This document shows, one piece after another, positions 1 through 6,789 of a DNA stretch of 21,020 nt. Location of the stretch: positions 1 to 21,020 of the forward strand of contig QFNA01000061.1 of the NCBI GenBank assembly GCA_003248395.1. Direction: 5' to 3'. Each line of letters begins with the position of its first letter. Position 1 is the stretch's first letter. The notes under the pieces were generated by a model, which saw only the letters and a program-made list of their open reading frames with translations, was not told the DNA's origin and ran no database searches. This DNA is from Citromicrobium sp. (lineage in GTDB: Bacteria > Pseudomonadota > Alphaproteobacteria > Sphingomonadales > Sphingomonadaceae). The position numbers were made by a program, and so were the translations under genes.

Positions 1-1
1 G

Positions 2-481
2 GGCGGGCAATCACGCGAGGCATGGCTTGCCGATGGCCGCCCCGCCGATCCGGGCCGCCTCAACGATTTGCGGCATATCATCTATAAAAAGGCCGACGAG
101 CCTTGGCGCCGCGCGCGCCGCAACCTCGGCCTGATGATGCGTGAGGGGCTGCTCAAGGAAAACATCGACGGCGAGGCGCTGCTCTGGGCGCACACCCGCC
201 TGCTCGCCCGCCCCGAAGACCGCCGTATCCTGCTTGTGATTTCGGACGGCGCGCCGGTCGACGACAGCACTTTGAGCGTGAACCAGGCGGGCTATCTCGA
301 AGGGCACCTCAGGAAGGTCATCGAGTGGATCGAGAAACAGTCGCCCGTCCAGCTCGCTGCTATCGGCATCGGTCATGATGTGACCCGCTACTACAAGCGC
401 TCGGTGACGATCATGGATGTCGAACAGCTCGGCGGGACGATAATCGAGCAACTTGCTGGATTGTTCGAGGTGGAGGGGTGA
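2..481 (+). CDS. cobT: Cobaltochelatase subunit CobT, C-terminal part (5' end outside window)
   Basis: CobT is the AAA/VWA-partnered subunit of the aerobic CobNST cobaltochelatase, which inserts cobalt into hydrogenobyrinic acid a,c-diamide during cobalamin synthesis in the cytoplasm. The frame is open from the left edge and ends at the TGA at 479-481, giving about 159 residues of the C-terminal von Willebrand A-like domain. Recognisable pieces are the ILLVISDGAPVDDSTL segment (a MIDAS-type strand with the DGAPxDDST motif), the RLNDLRHIIYK segment before it, and the AIGIGHDVTRYY stretch near the end. The ATG inside the fragment at 68 is internal. The stop overlaps the start of the next gene, so the two are probably co-transcribed. 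The family call is firm; the rest of the protein and its start cannot be seen. Confidence 0.9.
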   Translation, partial: GGQSREAWLADGRPADPGRLNDLRHIIYKKADEPWRRARRNLGLMMREGLLKENIDGEALLWAHTRLLARPEDRRILLVISDGAPVDDSTLSVNQAGYLEGHLRKVIEWIEKQSPVQLAAIGIGHDVTRYYKRSVTIMDVEQLGGTIIEQLAGLFEVEG

Positions 482-1380
482 TGGAGGCCGTTTACGAGCT
501 TTGGTTCGAGCGCGAATACGATAATCGCGAAGCCACCGAATTGAAAATCGGCATCTATTCAACCGAAGCGGCTGCTAAAGCGGCGATTGAAGTAGTGAAA
601 GATGCGGAAGACTTTTCAGATTTTCCCGAGGGGTTCCAGATTTACGAAACCAAGCTTGGCGATACCGGTTGGCGAGAAGGCTTCGTTACCGAATGGCATG
701 GGGTCGATTTAAGCGTCACCGAAGCTGTCCAAACCCGCCGCTCCATCCGAAAATTCACCGAGCAGCCGGTCGACCGCGAGACGTTGACCCGCATTCTCAA
801 AAAGGCGCAGCGTTCGCCCTCGGGCGGGAATACGCAGCCTTGGCATGGGATCGTCTTGACCGGCGAGCCGATGCAGAAGCTGTTCGCGCGGATTGCGGAG
901 GAATTTCCCAAGGGGCGCGAGGTGCATAAGCCCGAATACCACATCTACCCGCCCGAACTCGACGGGGCCTTTGAACAACGCCGCTTCGGCGTGGGCGAGG
1001 ACCTTTACGGCGCGCTCGAAATTGCCCGCGAGGAGAAGGGCAAGCGCCTGATGTGGTTCGCCGAGAACTTCCGCGCCTTCGGTGCGCCGGTGCTGATGCT
1101 GGTCCACACGCCCAAATACATGGGGCCGCCGCAATGGAGCGATATCGGCATGTGGCTCCAGACAATTGCCCTGCTATTGCGCGAGGAGGGACTGGACTGT
1201 TGCTTCCAGGAAGCCTGGGCGGTCTATTCCCCGCAAATCCGCGAGGTGGTCGACATTCCCGACGACCACATCTTCTTCTGTGGCATGGCCATCGGCTATC
1301 GCGACCGGCAAGCGCCAGTGAACACTTTCGATGTCAAGCGTGCCCCGCTGGACGAAGCCGTGCGCTGGGAGGGTTGGTGA
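481..1380 (+). CDS. Nitroreductase-family flavoprotein with extra N-terminal domain
   Basis: FMN-dependent nitroreductase-fold protein, 299 residues from the ATG at 481. A GTG at 478 is in frame, but the ATG overlaps the cobT stop by one base and has GGAGG at 472-476 as ribosome binding site. From about residue 77 the fold is typical: the RRSIRKF FMN-binding motif, the SPSGGNTQPWHG motif, and a C-terminal region ending GMAIGYRD. The substrate cannot be deduced. The first ~75 residues are not part of the nitroreductase fold. They resemble the small DUF7336-type domain (GIYST, FPEGFQIYE and GWREGF segments). No in-frame start exists near the domain boundary, so this is a genuine fusion. By hand count the fused 5' part is about 50% GC, against roughly 63% in sampled lines downstream, which suggests a different origin. 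Confidence 0.88.
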   Translation: MEAVYELWFEREYDNREATELKIGIYSTEAAAKAAIEVVKDAEDFSDFPEGFQIYETKLGDTGWREGFVTEWHGVDLSVTEAVQTRRSIRKFTEQPVDRETLTRILKKAQRSPSGGNTQPWHGIVLTGEPMQKLFARIAEEFPKGREVHKPEYHIYPPELDGAFEQRRFGVGEDLYGALEIAREEKGKRLMWFAENFRAFGAPVLMLVHTPKYMGPPQWSDIGMWLQTIALLLREEGLDCCFQEAWAVYSPQIREVVDIPDDHIFFCGMAIGYRDRQAPVNTFDVKRAPLDEAVRWEGW

Positions 1381-1387
1381 GCCCAGT

Positions 1388-1465
1388 CGTCATCCCAGCG
1401 AAAGCTGGGATCGGGTTCCACCTGGAGCCAAGCCGACAGCGATCCCAGCTTGCGCTGGCATGACG
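1388..1465. repeat. REP-like palindromic intergenic element
   Basis: The nitroreductase-cysS gap holds an imperfect inverted repeat. The left arm starts CGTCATCCCAGCG at 1388-1400 and the right arm ends CGCTGGCATGACG at 1453-1465. Each arm also folds on itself (for example CCCAGC-GAAA-GCTGGG at 1394-1409). Sequences of this CATCCCAGC...GCTGGGAT type are abundant between genes in many sphingomonad genomes. The element lies 19 bp before the cysS ATG and could act as a bidirectional transcript end or simply be a non-autonomous repeat. Confidence 0.75.
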
Positions 1466-1484
1466 GGATAGTATCAGGCCACCC

Positions 1485-2927
1485 ATGACGCAAACGCCGC
1501 TCAAGCTGTTCAACTCGCTCACCCGCGAGATCGAAACCTTTATCCCCGTCCACCCCGGGGAAGCGCTCGTCTATACCTGCGGGCCGACGGTCTACAACTA
1601 TCCCCACATCGGCAATATGCGCGCCTATGTCTTCGCCGACGTGCTGGGCCGCACGCTGAGCTGGAAGGGGTACGATCTCACCCACATCATCAACATCACC
1701 GATGTCGGACACCTGACCGACGACGGTGATGCGGGCGAGGACAAGATGGAGAAGATGGCTGCCGAAAAAGCGCAGTCGATCTGGGACATCGCGAAGCACT
1801 ATACCGAGGCGTACTGGGCCGATGTGAAGGCCCTAAACATCCGCCAGCCTGCCAAGTGGTCGGTCGCCACCGATTACGTTGACGAGATGATCGAGTTCGC
1901 GAAAGGCATTGCCGACAAGCATTGCTATGAACTCGATAGCGGACTCTATTTCGACGTCTCGACTATCGAGGATTACGGCAAGCTGGCTCGCGCCGTCACA
2001 GGAGAGGGTGAAGGCCGCATCGACACGGTCGAGGGCAAGCGCAACGCCGCCGATTTTGCGATCTGGCGCAAGACCCCCGCAGGCGAGACGCGGCAGATGG
2101 AATGGGATTCGCCTTGGGGCAAGGGAGCGCCCGGCTGGCACCTCGAATGCTCGGTCATGGGCGGCAAGCTGCTCGGCTTCCCCTTCGATATCCATACGGG
2201 AGGGATCGATCACCGCGAGATCCATCATCCCAACGAAATCGCGCAGAACCAGGCGCATTGCTGCACCGGCGGCTTGAGCGAAGCCGAAAACAGCGGCGCG
2301 CGCATCTGGATGCACAACAACTTCCTTGTCGAGCGCAGCGGCAAGATGTCCAAGAGCGCGGGCGAATTCCTCCGTTTGCAACTGCTCATCGACAAGGGCT
2401 ACCACCCGCTCGCCTACCGCCTCATGTGCCTGCAGGCGCATTACCGCAGCGAGCTGGAGTTCAGCTGGGAAGGTTTGCTGGCTGCGCTCACCCGGTTGAA
2501 GCGGATCGTGATGCAGGTCGAAAAGATCAATCGGAATGCAAAACTCGCGGAAGATCCTGGACCGGACCTCACGGGGTTAGATACCCTGATTTCAAACGAC
2601 CTAAACACACCGGAAGTGCTTGCTCTCTTGGAGGACTGGTTAAAGCGCAATTTTGCTTCCGATTTTCAGAAACGACAAGCAATCGAGGCGGTCGATGAAT
2701 TGCTCGGTCTTAACCTCCAGAGCCTGACCCGCGAAGACCTTCGTATCAGCCCAAAGTCTGCAGGAATCACCGAAGCGGAAATCGAGGCCGAACTCGTCCG
2801 CCGCAAGGAAGCAAAGCTCGCCAAAGACTTCGCCACCAGTGACTCCATCCGCGCCAGCCTCGCCACCAAGGGGGTCGAGGTAATGGACGGCGATCCGCTC
2901 GGCTGGGAGTGGAAACTCGAACCATAA
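1485..2927 (+). CDS. cysS: Cysteine--tRNA ligase
   Basis: Class I cytoplasmic aminoacyl-tRNA synthetase that charges tRNA-Cys with cysteine using ATP. At 480 residues it is close to the usual bacterial length. The N-terminal Rossmann core has Cys32 in YTCGPTVY, a zinc ligand of the family, followed by HIGN at 41-44 (the HIGH signature). The WHLECSVM segment and the HTGGIDHREIHHPNE segment supply the remaining zinc-site Cys and His residues. KMSKS lies at 287-291. A helical anticodon-binding region follows, and the C-terminal end carries the RRKEAKLAKDFATSDSIR motif found in CysRS. The ATG at 1485 agrees with the family N-terminus; no strong Shine-Dalgarno sequence precedes it. The gene sits between two unrelated palindromic repeats and is probably transcribed separately from its neighbours. 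Confidence 0.97.
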   Translation: MTQTPLKLFNSLTREIETFIPVHPGEALVYTCGPTVYNYPHIGNMRAYVFADVLGRTLSWKGYDLTHIINITDVGHLTDDGDAGEDKMEKMAAEKAQSIWDIAKHYTEAYWADVKALNIRQPAKWSVATDYVDEMIEFAKGIADKHCYELDSGLYFDVSTIEDYGKLARAVTGEGEGRIDTVEGKRNAADFAIWRKTPAGETRQMEWDSPWGKGAPGWHLECSVMGGKLLGFPFDIHTGGIDHREIHHPNEIAQNQAHCCTGGLSEAENSGARIWMHNNFLVERSGKMSKSAGEFLRLQLLIDKGYHPLAYRLMCLQAHYRSELEFSWEGLLAALTRLKRIVMQVEKINRNAKLAEDPGPDLTGLDTLISNDLNTPEVLALLEDWLKRNFASDFQKRQAIEAVDELLGLNLQSLTREDLRISPKSAGITEAEIEAELVRRKEAKLAKDFATSDSIRASLATKGVEVMDGDPLGWEWKLEP

Positions 2928-2932
2928 ACCAA

Positions 2933-3023
2933 TCGTCACGCCGGACCTGATCCGGGGTGGTGCTTTCTTTCGGGATCAAGCTAGAACGACAAGCACCGGC
3001 ACGGATCAAGTCCGGGCCGACGA
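2933..3023. repeat. Second palindromic intergenic element, different family
   Basis: Two 22-bp imperfect inverted arms, at 2933-2954 and 3002-3023, carry the core CCGGAC-C/T-TGATCCG. A shorter nested pair GGTGCT (2959-2964) / AGCACC (2992-2997) lies between them. The CCGGACTTGATCCGG-type core is another widespread alphaproteobacterial intergenic repeat and differs from the CATCCCAGC type before cysS. The element begins just after the cysS stop and ends beside the earliest possible start of the next gene. Confidence 0.7.
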
Positions 3024-3063
3024 TTTGGAGTGGGTAGTTCGAAAACACAAGACCAAAGCCGTG

Positions 3064-3987
3064 ATGTCCGCCCTGATCCGCCCGCTGGTGGAGCCACGCC
3101 TGCCAAACTGGGTCGAGCCGCTGTGGTTCACGAGCAGGGAGCAGGCGCTGGAGATGGCACCCGCAGCCGAAATCGGCTGGTTCGACCTAAACGAGAAAGA
3201 ACTGATGGTCGAGATCACGACCGCCGCGACCAATCTCAAATGGCTTAACTCGATCTACGCCGGCCTCGATTTCCTGCCGCTCGACCTGTTGCAGGAACGT
3301 GGCGTCACCGTCACCAATGGCGCGGGCATCAATGCCACCACCATCGCCGAATATGTCGTCATGCTGATGCTTGCTCATGCCAAGGGTTATGCGGATGTTG
3401 TTAGGGCATACGACAGGCGAGAATGGCTGCTCGACAGCCCCGGCAAGCGTGAGCTTTCGGGCGAGCGGGTCCTGCTGCTGGGGCTCGGCGCGATCGGGCA
3501 ACTGATCAAGGTCCGTCTCGAAGCCTTCGACATGAAGGTCGTCCCTGTCCGTCGCTCGGGCGGGGAGGGCGCTCTTCGCCCCGACGAATGGCGAGGAAAG
3601 CTTGGTGAATTCGACTGGGTGATCCTCGCCGTCCCCTCCACCGACGAGACTCGCCACATGATCGGCGCGACCGAGCTCGCCGCCATGCGGCCCAACGCGG
3701 TCCTCGTGAACATCGCGCGCGGCGATGTGGTGAAGCAGGACGACCTGGTTTCTGCGCTGCAGGCCAGGACGATCGAAGCGGCCCTGCTCGACGTCACCGA
3801 TCCCGAACCTCTGCCCGAGGATCACCCGCTGTGGAGCCTCGACAATGCGCAGGTCACCATGCACCTGTCGGGCCGCGCGCAAAACAAGATGTTCCAGCGC
3901 AGCGCCGACCGGTTCATCGAGAATCTCGATCGCTGGCAAAAGGGCGATACCGTGCAGCCGCAAATGGATCTCGCTGCAGGGTACTGA
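3064..3987 (+). CDS. D-2-hydroxyacid dehydrogenase (NAD(P)-dependent)
   Basis: Soluble oxidoreductase of the D-isomer-specific 2-hydroxyacid dehydrogenase family, interconverting a 2-oxoacid and a D-2-hydroxyacid. The nucleotide-binding domain shows LLLGLGAIGQLIK (GxGxxG). The catalytic set is complete: Arg in NIARGDVV, Glu in DPEPLPEDHPLW, and His in VTMHLSGRAQN. The substrate cannot be told from sequence. The start is uncertain. I use the ATG at 3064 (307 residues), but a GTG at 3061 and a TTG at 3025 are in frame. The TTG form adds a stretch including RKHKTKAV, which would complete the first beta strand. None of these starts has a clear Shine-Dalgarno sequence. The TGA at 3985-3987 directly abuts the stop codon of the convergent minus-strand gene, leaving no intergenic space. 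Confidence 0.9.
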   Translation: MSALIRPLVEPRLPNWVEPLWFTSREQALEMAPAAEIGWFDLNEKELMVEITTAATNLKWLNSIYAGLDFLPLDLLQERGVTVTNGAGINATTIAEYVVMLMLAHAKGYADVVRAYDRREWLLDSPGKRELSGERVLLLGLGAIGQLIKVRLEAFDMKVVPVRRSGGEGALRPDEWRGKLGEFDWVILAVPSTDETRHMIGATELAAMRPNAVLVNIARGDVVKQDDLVSALQARTIEAALLDVTDPEPLPEDHPLWSLDNAQVTMHLSGRAQNKMFQRSADRFIENLDRWQKGDTVQPQMDLAAGY

Positions 3988-4341
3988 TTACACGTCTTCC
4001 AGCAGCAGGATTGCGACCGCGACCACCATTCGCGGCTCGGGCAGCATCGTCTGTTCGACACCTGTGACTTCGGCATCGGCGACCAGGTGCCCCGGCATCG
4101 CGAACTCGTGTTCGGGCAGTTCAGCGATCAAATGCTCCCCCGCCTCTACCGCATCGGCGCCCTCGAAATGCAGCGTGAGGAGGTGGAGCGCTCCGGTGAA
4201 GGTGATGCTGGCCCACGGCCTTTCTTCATGCGCCAGAACCTCGCCATGATCCCGACCGAGTGCCACGACTGCGTCCCTGACTCGTTCGGCAATGGTTCGG
4301 CGCGCGCGGCGTGGTTTCGGGAAAACCGGCTCAGCGTGCAC
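3988..4341 (-). CDS. Conserved protein of unknown function
   Basis: I do not recognise a named family. The 117-residue product has a basic N-terminus (KPRRARRTIAERVR), then an apparently alpha/beta soluble domain (WASITFTGALHLLTLHFEG, LIAELPEHEFAMPGHLVADAEV), ending VVAVAILLLEDV. There is no signal peptide or membrane segment. I chose the GTG at 4341 because it overlaps the TGA of the upstream gene (stop at 4331-4333) and has a GGGAG ribosome-binding sequence at suitable spacing. An ATG at 4362 is possible. Frame-consistent composition and coupling to the upstream gene argue that it is real, and similar proteins appear familiar from sphingomonads. It probably shares a transcript with the small helix-turn-helix-like gene before it, under the promoter region containing the SOS box. 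Confidence 0.7.
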   Translation of the reverse strand: MHAEPVFPKPRRARRTIAERVRDAVVALGRDHGEVLAHEERPWASITFTGALHLLTLHFEGADAVEAGEHLIAELPEHEFAMPGHLVADAEVTGVEQTMLPEPRMVVAVAILLLEDV

Positions 4342-4546
4342 GCGCCGTCTCCCGCTTGGCATGGGCGTGGCGCGCTGCATCGAACCCCGCCATGAAGCCG
4401 ATGATGCGTTGTTCCATGCGCTCGCGCGGCTCGCGCCCCATCCGTAAATCGAGCACGAAACGCGGATCATGCGCGGCGAGGCGCCCGAACTGCGTTGCCG
4501 ACATGCGGTTAAGTCGCAGGAAATTTTCGATGGATCGGATCAGCAT
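4331..4546 (-). CDS. Small helix-turn-helix-like protein
   Basis: The 71-residue product from the ATG at 4546 has a helical pattern MSATQFGRLAAHDPRFVLDL followed by REPRERMEQRIIGFMAGF. This resembles a minimal XRE/Cro-type DNA-binding domain (SxTxFGRLAxxDPRFVxDLRxGREP). An upstream ATG at 4612 would extend the frame, but the 4546 start has a GGGGAG ribosome-binding sequence and fits the domain. It is divergent from the S24-type repressor gene, and its 3' end overlaps the start of the unknown gene downstream, suggesting a two-gene operon. A GTTC-N7-GTTC box lies about 50-63 bp upstream of its start, so LexA control is plausible. DNA binding is inferred from pattern only. Confidence 0.65.
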   Translation of the reverse strand: MLIRSIENFLRLNRMSATQFGRLAAHDPRFVLDLRMGREPRERMEQRIIGFMAGFDAARHAHAKRETARAR

Positions 4547-4594
4547 GTGCGGCGCTCCCCTGGTGGCTGACTGAGACGGCGAATCGCTCGTCGT

Positions 4595-4609
4595 GTTCCG
4601 CGTTTGTTC
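4595..4609. promoter_or_regulatory. Putative LexA (SOS) box, GTTC-N7-GTTC
   Basis: The plus strand has GTTC at 4595-4598, seven bases, and GTTC at 4606-4609. This is an exact match to the direct-repeat SOS box used by alphaproteobacterial LexA. It lies in the divergent region, nearest the minus-strand helix-turn-helix gene. On the minus strand a weak promoter pair (TAGACA, 17 bases, AACAAA) would put the box over the -10 region, where LexA would block transcription. Confidence 0.6.
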
Positions 4610-4624
4610 CAACCAAAATCGTAC

Positions 4625-4652
4625 TTGTCTAGGAAAATTCCTATGCTATAGG
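4625..4652 (+). promoter_or_regulatory. Candidate sigma-70 promoter of the S24-type repressor gene
   Basis: TTGTCT at 4625-4630 and TATAGG at 4647-4652 are separated by 16 bases, a reasonable alphaproteobacterial housekeeping promoter. It overlaps both AGGA-N4-TCCT dyads, which fits autoregulation. Start of transcription would be near 4660, leaving a 5' leader of about 60 bases before the ATG at 4722. Confidence 0.4.
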
Positions 4653-4661
4653 ATTTGTCCT
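4631..4661. promoter_or_regulatory. Tandem dyad operator, two AGGA-N4-TCCT sites
   Basis: Two copies of AGGA-N4-TCCT lie at 4631-4642 and 4650-4661, with centres 19 bp apart and seven bases between. An overlapping CCTAT-GCT-ATAGG dyad spans the gap. Two identical half-turn-phased palindromes over a promoter are typical of a dimeric repressor. The S24/helix-turn-helix protein encoded just downstream is the obvious candidate binder. This is inference from symmetry. Confidence 0.55.
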
Positions 4662-4721
4662 GTGGCGATCCTGCGATTTTGTTTGGAAGCGGGTCGCGAG
4701 ATGCAAATGGGAGCTTTCGGG

Positions 4722-5243
4722 ATGGCAGACAATCTCAGCCAAGATCGCCTGCGACTGGTGCAGCTGACCGAAGAATTCCGTACCAGCCTGGCGTCGCTGT
4801 CCGGCATGCTGGGCCGCAATCCCAGTTACTTGCAACAATTCGTGCGCAAGGGCAGTCCGCGCCGTCTGGAGGAGCAGGATCGGCGCAGGCTCGCCGAATT
4901 CTTCGGCGTCGCCGAGACCGAGCTGGGTGCCGACGCCAATCTTGTGCGTTCCCGCGGATTGGAGGATTTTTGCGTCGTGCCGCGGCTGGCGCTCGATGCC
5001 TCTGCCGGACCGGGTGCCTTTTCGGCCGGGGAGATGGCGTTCGATTCGTTCCGCTTCTCGCGCCGCTGGCTGCGACAGATGGGGCTGGAAGGGGCGGACC
5101 TCACCGCCATACGTGTCGAGGGCGACAGCATGGAACCGCTCCTGCGTAGCGGAGACGAGATTTTCGTCGATCGCAACAAGCGCGCGGGCGAGGGCATTTT
5201 CGTCGTCCGCATCGGCGAGGTGTGGAAAGGCGGGCGAGTCTAG
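4722..5243 (+). CDS. S24 (LexA/CI-like) repressor-peptidase protein, apparently missing catalytic Lys
   Basis: The N-terminal helix-turn-helix-like part (TSLASLSGMLGRNPSYLQQFVRKG) is followed by a LexA-type S24 domain with the catalytic-serine motif VEGDSMEPLLRSGDEIFVDR. Such proteins are dimeric repressors that cleave themselves when activated. The ATG at 4722 (173 residues) has GGGAG eight bases upstream; earlier in-frame starts at 4593, 4701 and 4707 look less likely. The domain stops early. In E. coli LexA the lysine lies 37 residues after the serine and about 46 more residues follow. Here the protein ends exactly 37 residues after the serine, with EVWKGGRV. That tail resembles the usual extreme C-terminus of these proteins, so an in-frame internal deletion of the Lys strand and the region after it is the simplest reading. 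Self-cleavage should be lost. The stop overlaps the stop of the convergent gene by three bases. Confidence 0.75.
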   Translation: MADNLSQDRLRLVQLTEEFRTSLASLSGMLGRNPSYLQQFVRKGSPRRLEEQDRRRLAEFFGVAETELGADANLVRSRGLEDFCVVPRLALDASAGPGAFSAGEMAFDSFRFSRRWLRQMGLEGADLTAIRVEGDSMEPLLRSGDEIFVDRNKRAGEGIFVVRIGEVWKGGRV

Positions 5244-5932
5244 GGCGCGTCGTTTCCGCTGATGCTCCGCGTAACTTGGCCCTGCTCATCGAGAAACTCG
5301 ATCCGTGCAGCACCGTCCGCTTCGACCCGTAGCACTAGCCGCGGTGTGCCGCTCGAATCGCGCAGGCTGACTTGCGACTCGCGGTCCTTTGTGCGCCCTA
5401 CCATCACGCGCATCGCTCCGCCGATATTGGCGTCCTTTGCCAATCGCAACTGCTCGTCCTGACTGTCCGCTGCAAAAATCTGCTCCAGCATGCCATGATC
5501 GATCGGCTCGGCTGGCCGGTCCGACAGGATCAGCGCCGATGTGTCGGTCGCGCCCGCGTCAGTTTGCAGCAGCTGGAGAGTCTGGTCATTCTCATACCGG
5601 TCGAAAGTCAGGCTGGCCGCTGCATCGCGCTTGCCCTCGGTCGTAGCACTTCCCTTCCACACCAGGCCGCCATTCTCGGTCCCTTCATCATTGACGAACA
5701 ACATGCCGCCAAGGTCGGTGCGGTCGGGCCGTGCGATCTCTTCACCCTTGCGAAACGAGCCCGGAAAATTGTCGCGTCCCGCGATAACCAGCCGCAACGT
5801 GCCGTCATTTTCGCGGACATTGATGCGTTTGACATCGATCGTATCGAATGAGTCCGGCTGGGCCGCGCCCATGATCATGGCCGTTCCCGCGACCAGCCCT
5901 GCGCCCGCCAGCATTCCCTTGATAAACTGCAT
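5240..5932 (-). CDS. Exported protein of unknown function
   Basis: A 230-residue protein beginning with a signal-peptide-like segment (MQFIKGMLAGAGLVAGTAMIMGAAQ), so probably periplasmic or surface-exposed. The remainder is acidic and looks beta-rich. The motif with a strand, DG/SSGTxRLVxxV and a turn occurs near the N-terminus (NDGTLRLVIAGRDN) and again near the C-terminus (SSGTPRLVLRVEADG), suggesting an internal duplication. I recognise no enzyme motif. An AGGA sequence lies five bases before the ATG. The gene is divergent from the hydrolase at 6097 and convergent with the S24-type gene, with which it shares a CTAG where both stop codons overlap. Confidence 0.75.
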   Translation of the reverse strand: MQFIKGMLAGAGLVAGTAMIMGAAQPDSFDTIDVKRINVRENDGTLRLVIAGRDNFPGSFRKGEEIARPDRTDLGGMLFVNDEGTENGGLVWKGSATTEGKRDAAASLTFDRYENDQTLQLLQTDAGATDTSALILSDRPAEPIDHGMLEQIFAADSQDEQLRLAKDANIGGAMRVMVGRTKDRESQVSLRDSSGTPRLVLRVEADGAARIEFLDEQGQVTRSISGNDAP

Positions 5933-6096
5933 TTGCGTCCTCCGTCTTTCGCGCGAACCGGCGAAGGCTCGGCGCCGCCGATTGGTTTCATTCTTCCAGT
6001 TTTTCTCTGCAAGTCCAACTGCATGCCTAAGCCGGTCTTGCCTGGCATCATGCGATTGGCTTGTGAAATCGGTGCCAAACCGCCATCTGCCCCCGC

Positions 6097-6765
6097 ATGA
6101 CCGACACGCCGACCCAGCCGCCGATGAAGGCGGGCATTGTCCCAGTTACCCCGCTTCAGCAGAACTGCTCGCTCATCTGGTGCACCGCCACCAACCGCGG
6201 CGCGCTGATCGATCCTGGCGGCGACCTCGACCGGCTAAAGGCGGCGGTGGCGAAATCGGGCGTGGAGCTGGAAAAGATCCTCATCACTCACGGCCATATC
6301 GATCATTGCGGCGAGGCGGGCATTCTCGCCAAGGATCTCGGCCTGCCGATCGAAGGCCCGCACGAGGCCGACCGCTTCTGGATCAGCCGGCTCGACGACG
6401 ATGGCCGCAAATACGGCGTCAATGGCCAGGTGTTCGAACCCAATCGCTGGCTGGTCGATGGCGATACGGTGACAGTCGGCGACCTCACTCTGGAGGTGAT
6501 CCATTGCCCCGGGCACACACCCGGCCACGTGGTGTTTTTCCACCGTCCGAGCAAATTCGCCATCGTGGGCGATGTGCTGTTCCAGGGCAGCATCGGCCGC
6601 ACCGATTTTCCCATGGGCAACCATCAGGACCTGATCGATGCGATTACGCAGAAACTCTGGCCGCTCGGCGATGACGTCACTTTCATCCCCGGCCACGGCC
6701 CCACCAGCACCTTCGGGCAGGAACGCAAGACCAACGCGTTCGTCAGCGATCACGCATTATCGTAA
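6097..6765 (+). CDS. Metallo-beta-lactamase-fold hydrolase (glyoxalase II-like)
   Basis: A 222-residue soluble MBL-fold enzyme. The metal-binding motif is THGHIDH with His65, His67, Asp69 and His70. Further ligands come from the HCPGHTPGH segment, the Asp in VGDVLFQGSIGR, and His in FIPGHGP. This arrangement and length match the small GloB/YcbL-like group, which hydrolyse thioesters such as S-lactoylglutathione using a dinuclear metal site. The exact substrate is not certain. No clear ribosome binding site precedes the ATG. It converges with a MAPEG-family gene, another glutathione-linked family, but the two are on opposite strands, so no joint role should be assumed. Confidence 0.9.
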   Translation: MTDTPTQPPMKAGIVPVTPLQQNCSLIWCTATNRGALIDPGGDLDRLKAAVAKSGVELEKILITHGHIDHCGEAGILAKDLGLPIEGPHEADRFWISRLDDDGRKYGVNGQVFEPNRWLVDGDTVTVGDLTLEVIHCPGHTPGHVVFFHRPSKFAIVGDVLFQGSIGRTDFPMGNHQDLIDAITQKLWPLGDDVTFIPGHGPTSTFGQERKTNAFVSDHALS

Positions 6766-6789
6766 CGGGGAGGCGTACCGGCCCCTCGG

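Noticed and set aside
5541..6674. A 377-residue plus-strand frame spanning the exported-protein gene and the MBL gene
   Set aside because: It has no domain pattern and crosses two genes with strong independent support.
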